From a bacterium (GTDB lineage Bacteria > Patescibacteriota > Patescibacteriia > PEXW01): DNA of 37,142 nt. Positions within the stretch are counted from its first letter, which is position 1. Every line of letters begins with the position of its first letter. Below the pieces are notes generated by a model. The model searched no databases and was not told the origin of the DNA. It worked only from the letters and a program-made list of their open reading frames with translations. The stretch spans positions 1 to 37,142 of the forward strand of contig JAUYFT010000014.1 in NCBI GenBank assembly GCA_030689605.1, read 5' to 3'. Both the position numbers and the translations under genes were made by a program. Positions 33,605-37,142 of the stretch are shown piece by piece.

Positions 33605-34321
33605 CTACTCCAGCACCAGATCCAAATATCCATTTTTCGCCGGCCTCACCTGCGCAGGCACAGTACCTTTCCAGATATCGTAGCCATCGTGGTACTCCAG
33701 CTGCGTCAGGCTAAAGCCTGGAATAGAGGCCATACGGCTATTCACTTTCTTCACTACCCAGTCCTCAAATTGCTGCACGTACTTTACTGGCACGCTAAAG
33801 CGACCGAGTTTGGCACTGGTAATATCCAGGCTCACACTCTTCTCACTAGTGCGGTTGATCATGACCTTGGCGTACAGCGGGGCTTTCACGTACTGCTGTA
33901 CCATGCCCGAGATTTCTACGCCGCCCTCAATCATACGGACTTGCACGTCGGTGACGGCTGGATTCGTTCCCTGCATTTTATTGAGCCATGACGTTACCTC
34001 CTCCGAGGTGTTCTGCGTGTCTACCGGAACCGAACCACTAAAAATCTCTGATGAGTTACTACTGTAGTCTACTTTCGCTCCCTCGATGACCAGCGGCACT
34101 TTCTGCTGGATTGACACATACGCTTCTTCACTCACCTTCACACCTAAATCTTTAGGCTTGTTTGCACCCATAATGGCAGATGCAACAGGAATATTGCAAA
34201 TCCCAGTCCAGGCAATGGCGAGCACGATGACCACGACAATACCAAGGAGCCACCAGTACCACGTGTGGCGCTTCTTCTTTATAGGAACTTTTTCATTTAC
34301 TGGCTGCGGTTGGGTATCCAT
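33605..34321 (-). CDS. Membrane-anchored extracytoplasmic protein (DUF2140/YpmS-like)
   Basis: Single N-terminal TM after a KKKR stretch; long beta-rich ectodomain. Confidence 0.55.
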   Translation of the reverse strand: MDTQPQPVNEKVPIKKKRHTWYWWLLGIVVVIVLAIAWTGICNIPVASAIMGANKPKDLGVKVSEEAYVSIQQKVPLVIEGAKVDYSSNSSEIFSGSVPVDTQNTSEEVTSWLNKMQGTNPAVTDVQVRMIEGGVEISGMVQQYVKAPLYAKVMINRTSEKSVSLDITSAKLGRFSVPVKYVQQFEDWVVKKVNSRMASIPGFSLTQLEYHDGYDIWKGTVPAQVRPAKNGYLDLVLE

Positions 34322-34325
34322 AAAT

Positions 34326-34775
34326 TTACTGACTTAGGACGGGTGAGGTATGAGGCGTTCGACGTTGGAGGATGTTCAAACCAAGGATGCACACGTAGAA
34401 GATGAACCCATACACACACGCCGGTAGGCTAGAAGCTTTGAGCCAGGAAATTTCGTACAGCGAGAGGCCGAAAGCGAACAACGTGCCCACGACGCTGAGC
34501 CAAAGAATGGTCGCCTGGACGTTCCGATTCTCCCGTGCAATTGCAATGAGTGCAAGCACGAAAACCACGAAGAACATGGCAAACCCGTATACGCAGTTTG
34601 GCAAACCGAGGATCATCACCGGCCCCGAGGCGCTAGCACTGCAGCTTATAGCCGCCTTCTCGCAACCCGAACCCCACAGATTCACGTAACTCAAGTAGCC
34701 CGAGAGGCTAGCACCAGCTGCAGCTAAAACTGCTACCAGGCTGTAGGCAAACGGACGGCGCATAAACACATGCAA
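34326..34775 (-). CDS. Vitamin K epoxide reductase-like membrane protein
   Basis: GASLSGYLSYVNLWGSGCEKAAISC...MILGLPNCVYGFAMFF...SSLPACVYGFIFYVCILG; four TM helices. Confidence 0.72.
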   Translation of the reverse strand: MHVFMRRPFAYSLVAVLAAAGASLSGYLSYVNLWGSGCEKAAISCSASASGPVMILGLPNCVYGFAMFFVVFVLALIAIARENRNVQATILWLSVVGTLFAFGLSLYEISWLKASSLPACVYGFIFYVCILGLNILQRRTPHTSPVLSQ

Positions 34776-34795
34776 ATGAAGGCGAGTTTATGCCT

Positions 34796-36580
34796 CTATT
34801 GTCCTACAGGTTCAGAAAAAATCAAGCCCCCCCGCGCTTCTGTCGAGCCACTCTGCTGCCGCCACAAAGCTGCGTAGAGTCCGCCAGCTTTCAGTAAGGC
34901 GGCATGACCACCGTGCTCCACCACCTTGCCGCGTTCCAGCACGTAAATGACATCCGCGTGCGCGATGGTCGAAAGCCGGTGAGCAATGAGCACGGTCATG
35001 AGCTGCGGCTTCTTGGCGGTAATGTCCTTTATAGTCTCGGTTATGGATTGCTCGGTGATGCTGTCCAAGCTGCTCGTGGCTTCGTCAAAAATTACGAGGT
35101 CAGGTTCACGGAGCAAGGCGCGAGCTATTGCTAAGCGCTGGCGTTCACCACCCGAGAGTTTAAGGCCGCCTTCGCCGATGCGCGTATCCAATCCTTGGGC
35201 GGAACGCTGCATGATAGATGCTGCTGCGGCTGCTTCGAGTGTGGCCATGCACTCTCCATCAGTCGCTTGAGGCCGGACAAACAAAAGATTCTCGCGGATT
35301 GTTCCAGCAAATAACTGGGTCTCCTGCGCCACCAAGCCAATGCGCTGCCGGAACTGCTGGTAGTCCATGGCCTGGCTATCTACATCGTTGAAGAGTAACT
35401 TACCATGGGTTGGCCGGTACAATCCCGCCAGGAGTTTGACGAGCGTAGTCTTCCCCGACCCCGAAGGGCCCACAAACGCGATGGTCTGACCCGAGCGCAA
35501 GGCAACGTCCACGTGCTCCACCGCTTGGTGGACTGCAGATGCATAGCGGAAGCCAACATCCTGAAAAGTGATGCCGGTGAGCTTGCCCACGACGAGCGGA
35601 TTTTTGGGTTGCTCATCCGCTGGCTGCTTAAGCACTTCTTCCAGCTGATCCATGCTGGCGCGCGCCTCTTGGTACTGCCGCGCTACCGTGCCAAGCTCCG
35701 AGAGCGGGGAGAAGATGAAGAAGGAGTAGATGAACAAGCTGAAGTATTCACCCATGGTAATCTGCCGCTCGAAGATCAGGTAGAACATCAGAATGAGCAA
35801 TGCTGACCGTAGCGCGTTGATGAGCGTGCCCTGGATGAAACTGAACTTACGGATAATGACAATCTTCTTGAGCTCTAGCTGCAAAATTTTGTCGTTTGTT
35901 GAATTCAAACGGTCAATTTCCTGTTGCTCCAAACCTAAGCTCTTAACCAGCTCCACATTGCGCAATGTTTCGATGGTGGAACCGGAGAGTGAGGCAGTCT
36001 CGGCAACGATGACTTTCTGAGCGGCTTTAATCTTGCTGCTGATGAGAAACGTGACATAGCCCAGTGCCGGGATCATGAGCGTGTACACCAAGCCAATGCT
36101 CCACTGCACGGTGTAAGCATAGGTGAGCACGAAAATAATGCCCACGAGCGAGAAGAACAAAATACCAATAGCGCTCACGATGAGTGCCTGAACGTCCGTG
36201 CGCGCCTTCTGCAACTTTTGCAGCAGCTCACCCGACCGCTGATCTTCAAAGGCTTGGTAGGGGAGGGAGAACGAGTGTTGGACACTGTGGGCGTACAACC
36301 GAGCGCCCATGCGCTGCACTATGACGTTGACGAAGTAGTCTTGGAAATTCTTGGCAATGCGGGAAACCAAGGCCGTGCCCATGGAGAGCAGGACGAGAAT
36401 GACGACGCCCTGCACGAACTCCATGCGGGAGAGCTCGTCAATACGGTTGGCGTACCGGTCCACCATGACGCGCAAAATCTGCGGGTCAAGCAGCGAAAAA
36501 ATCTGGTTGACCGCAGCCAGCGCCAGGGCACCAATAAGGAGCTTCTTGTACTGCTTGAGGTACTTCCAGAGGAGACGCAT
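34796..36580 (-). CDS. ABC transporter, fused permease and ATP-binding protein (exporter type)
   Basis: N-terminal TM domain; IAFVGPSGSGKTTLVKLLAGLYRP (Walker A), LSGGERQRLAIARALLREPDLVIFDEATSSLD. Confidence 0.94.
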   Translation of the reverse strand: MRLLWKYLKQYKKLLIGALALAAVNQIFSLLDPQILRVMVDRYANRIDELSRMEFVQGVVILVLLSMGTALVSRIAKNFQDYFVNVIVQRMGARLYAHSVQHSFSLPYQAFEDQRSGELLQKLQKARTDVQALIVSAIGILFFSLVGIIFVLTYAYTVQWSIGLVYTLMIPALGYVTFLISSKIKAAQKVIVAETASLSGSTIETLRNVELVKSLGLEQQEIDRLNSTNDKILQLELKKIVIIRKFSFIQGTLINALRSALLILMFYLIFERQITMGEYFSLFIYSFFIFSPLSELGTVARQYQEARASMDQLEEVLKQPADEQPKNPLVVGKLTGITFQDVGFRYASAVHQAVEHVDVALRSGQTIAFVGPSGSGKTTLVKLLAGLYRPTHGKLLFNDVDSQAMDYQQFRQRIGLVAQETQLFAGTIRENLLFVRPQATDGECMATLEAAAAASIMQRSAQGLDTRIGEGGLKLSGGERQRLAIARALLREPDLVIFDEATSSLDSITEQSITETIKDITAKKPQLMTVLIAHRLSTIAHADVIYVLERGKVVEHGGHAALLKAGGLYAALWRQQSGSTEARGGLIFSEPVGQ

Positions 36581-36664
36581 AGTGGGGTGGACAAAAGGGA
36601 CGGGTGGGAAACTCCCACCCATCCAGGAGGATATCAGGATTACCGCCTTACCACCAGGTGACTA

Positions 36665-36898
36665 TTAGGATTGCGGCGCCGCGACCTGTACACTACGCGC
36701 TGCCCGCCGGGCGAGGGCGCGTTGCCACTGGCGCCAAAAAAAAGCGACTATCGCGGTGACACCGAAACCAATCCAAAGCCACTGTAGCGGTGTGCCCCGG
36801 ACGTCAGTGCCGAGCATCCAAGAATGAACCCAGATGGCGCCGAAGGTCACGTAGTTGAGATAGTAGACCCACTGCCCAAACCCCATTCCGCCAGACAC
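36665..36898 (-). CDS. Small membrane protein, hypothetical
   Basis: 77 aa with two hydrophobic segments. Confidence 0.5.
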   Translation of the reverse strand: MSGGMGFGQWVYYLNYVTFGAIWVHSWMLGTDVRGTPLQWLWIGFGVTAIVAFFWRQWQRALARRAARSVQVAAPQS

Positions 36899-36921
36899 CT
36901 CAAAGCGGGTGCTTGCTTGAT

Positions 36922-37142
36922 TTACGCGTGCCGCAGATTGTAGAGACCTACCACCGTCTTGAAGATATCATTGTAATCGGAGAGGGTGCTCCTGAATCGG
37001 TGGCGAGAATACGGAACTGTTTCAAGGATGCGAACACATGCTCAACCAGAATACGTACTCTCGCATGTTTTAGATTCTCGCCGTGCTGTTGCTTGGTCAG
37101 GGGATGATGTTTCGATGATTTGTGGGGGACATGCAGCCCTGT
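36922..37142 (-). mobile_element. C-terminal part of an IS transposase (IS5-like DDE), cut by the window edge and frameshifted
   Basis: Minus strand: GLHVPHKSSKHHPLTKQQHGENLKHARVRILVEHVFASLKQFRIL, then in another frame RHRFRSTLSDYNDIFKTVVGLYNLRHA*. Confidence 0.75.

Noticed and set aside
1-37142. CRISPR array or Cas genes
   Set aside because: No regularly spaced identical direct repeats and no Cas-like proteins; repeats here are palindromic and dispersed.
1-37142. Alternative genetic code (UGA as Gly or Trp)
   Set aside because: UGA serves as a true stop in several genes (sigma factor, kinase-ATL overlap, mini-protein), and conserved proteins contain no in-frame UGA.

Overview
The window is a gene-dense chromosomal segment. 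Its gene content, small intergenic gaps and type IV pilus operon suggest a Patescibacteria/CPR-like genome; that taxonomic call is inference, not proven. Recognisable modules from left to right: rpsO-NYN-pnp; an ECF sigma factor with a coupled membrane protein and a nearby secreted protein; a SpeD-like decarboxylase; a (d)CMP-kinase-like protein; a promoter-to-terminator structured region without long ORFs (ncRNA candidate, 8183-8608); rnhB-methyltransferase-yraN-nusA; hppA; two PlsC acyltransferases plus a PaaK-like ligase; tig; nfo; a DUF218 protein; suhB; a minus-strand type IV pilus operon (pilB, pilC and five pilin-like proteins, one fused to a predicted LVIVD beta-propeller); tRNA-Gly; an ATL protein and a kinase; transketolase; CPBP protease; TrmH; DUF1653; VKOR-like; ABC exporter; and a truncated IS transposase at the right edge. 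Beyond the genes, the main signals are (i) a population of intergenic elements with one architecture (short outer inverted repeat enclosing two hairpins) but different stem sequences, plus modular TGTCATTGCGAG...CTCGCAATGACA elements; (ii) a recurrent TGnTAnnnT-N6-ATG arrangement pointing to leaderless transcripts; (iii) the unassigned ncRNA candidate. All calls come from reading the sequence; no database search or folding program was run.
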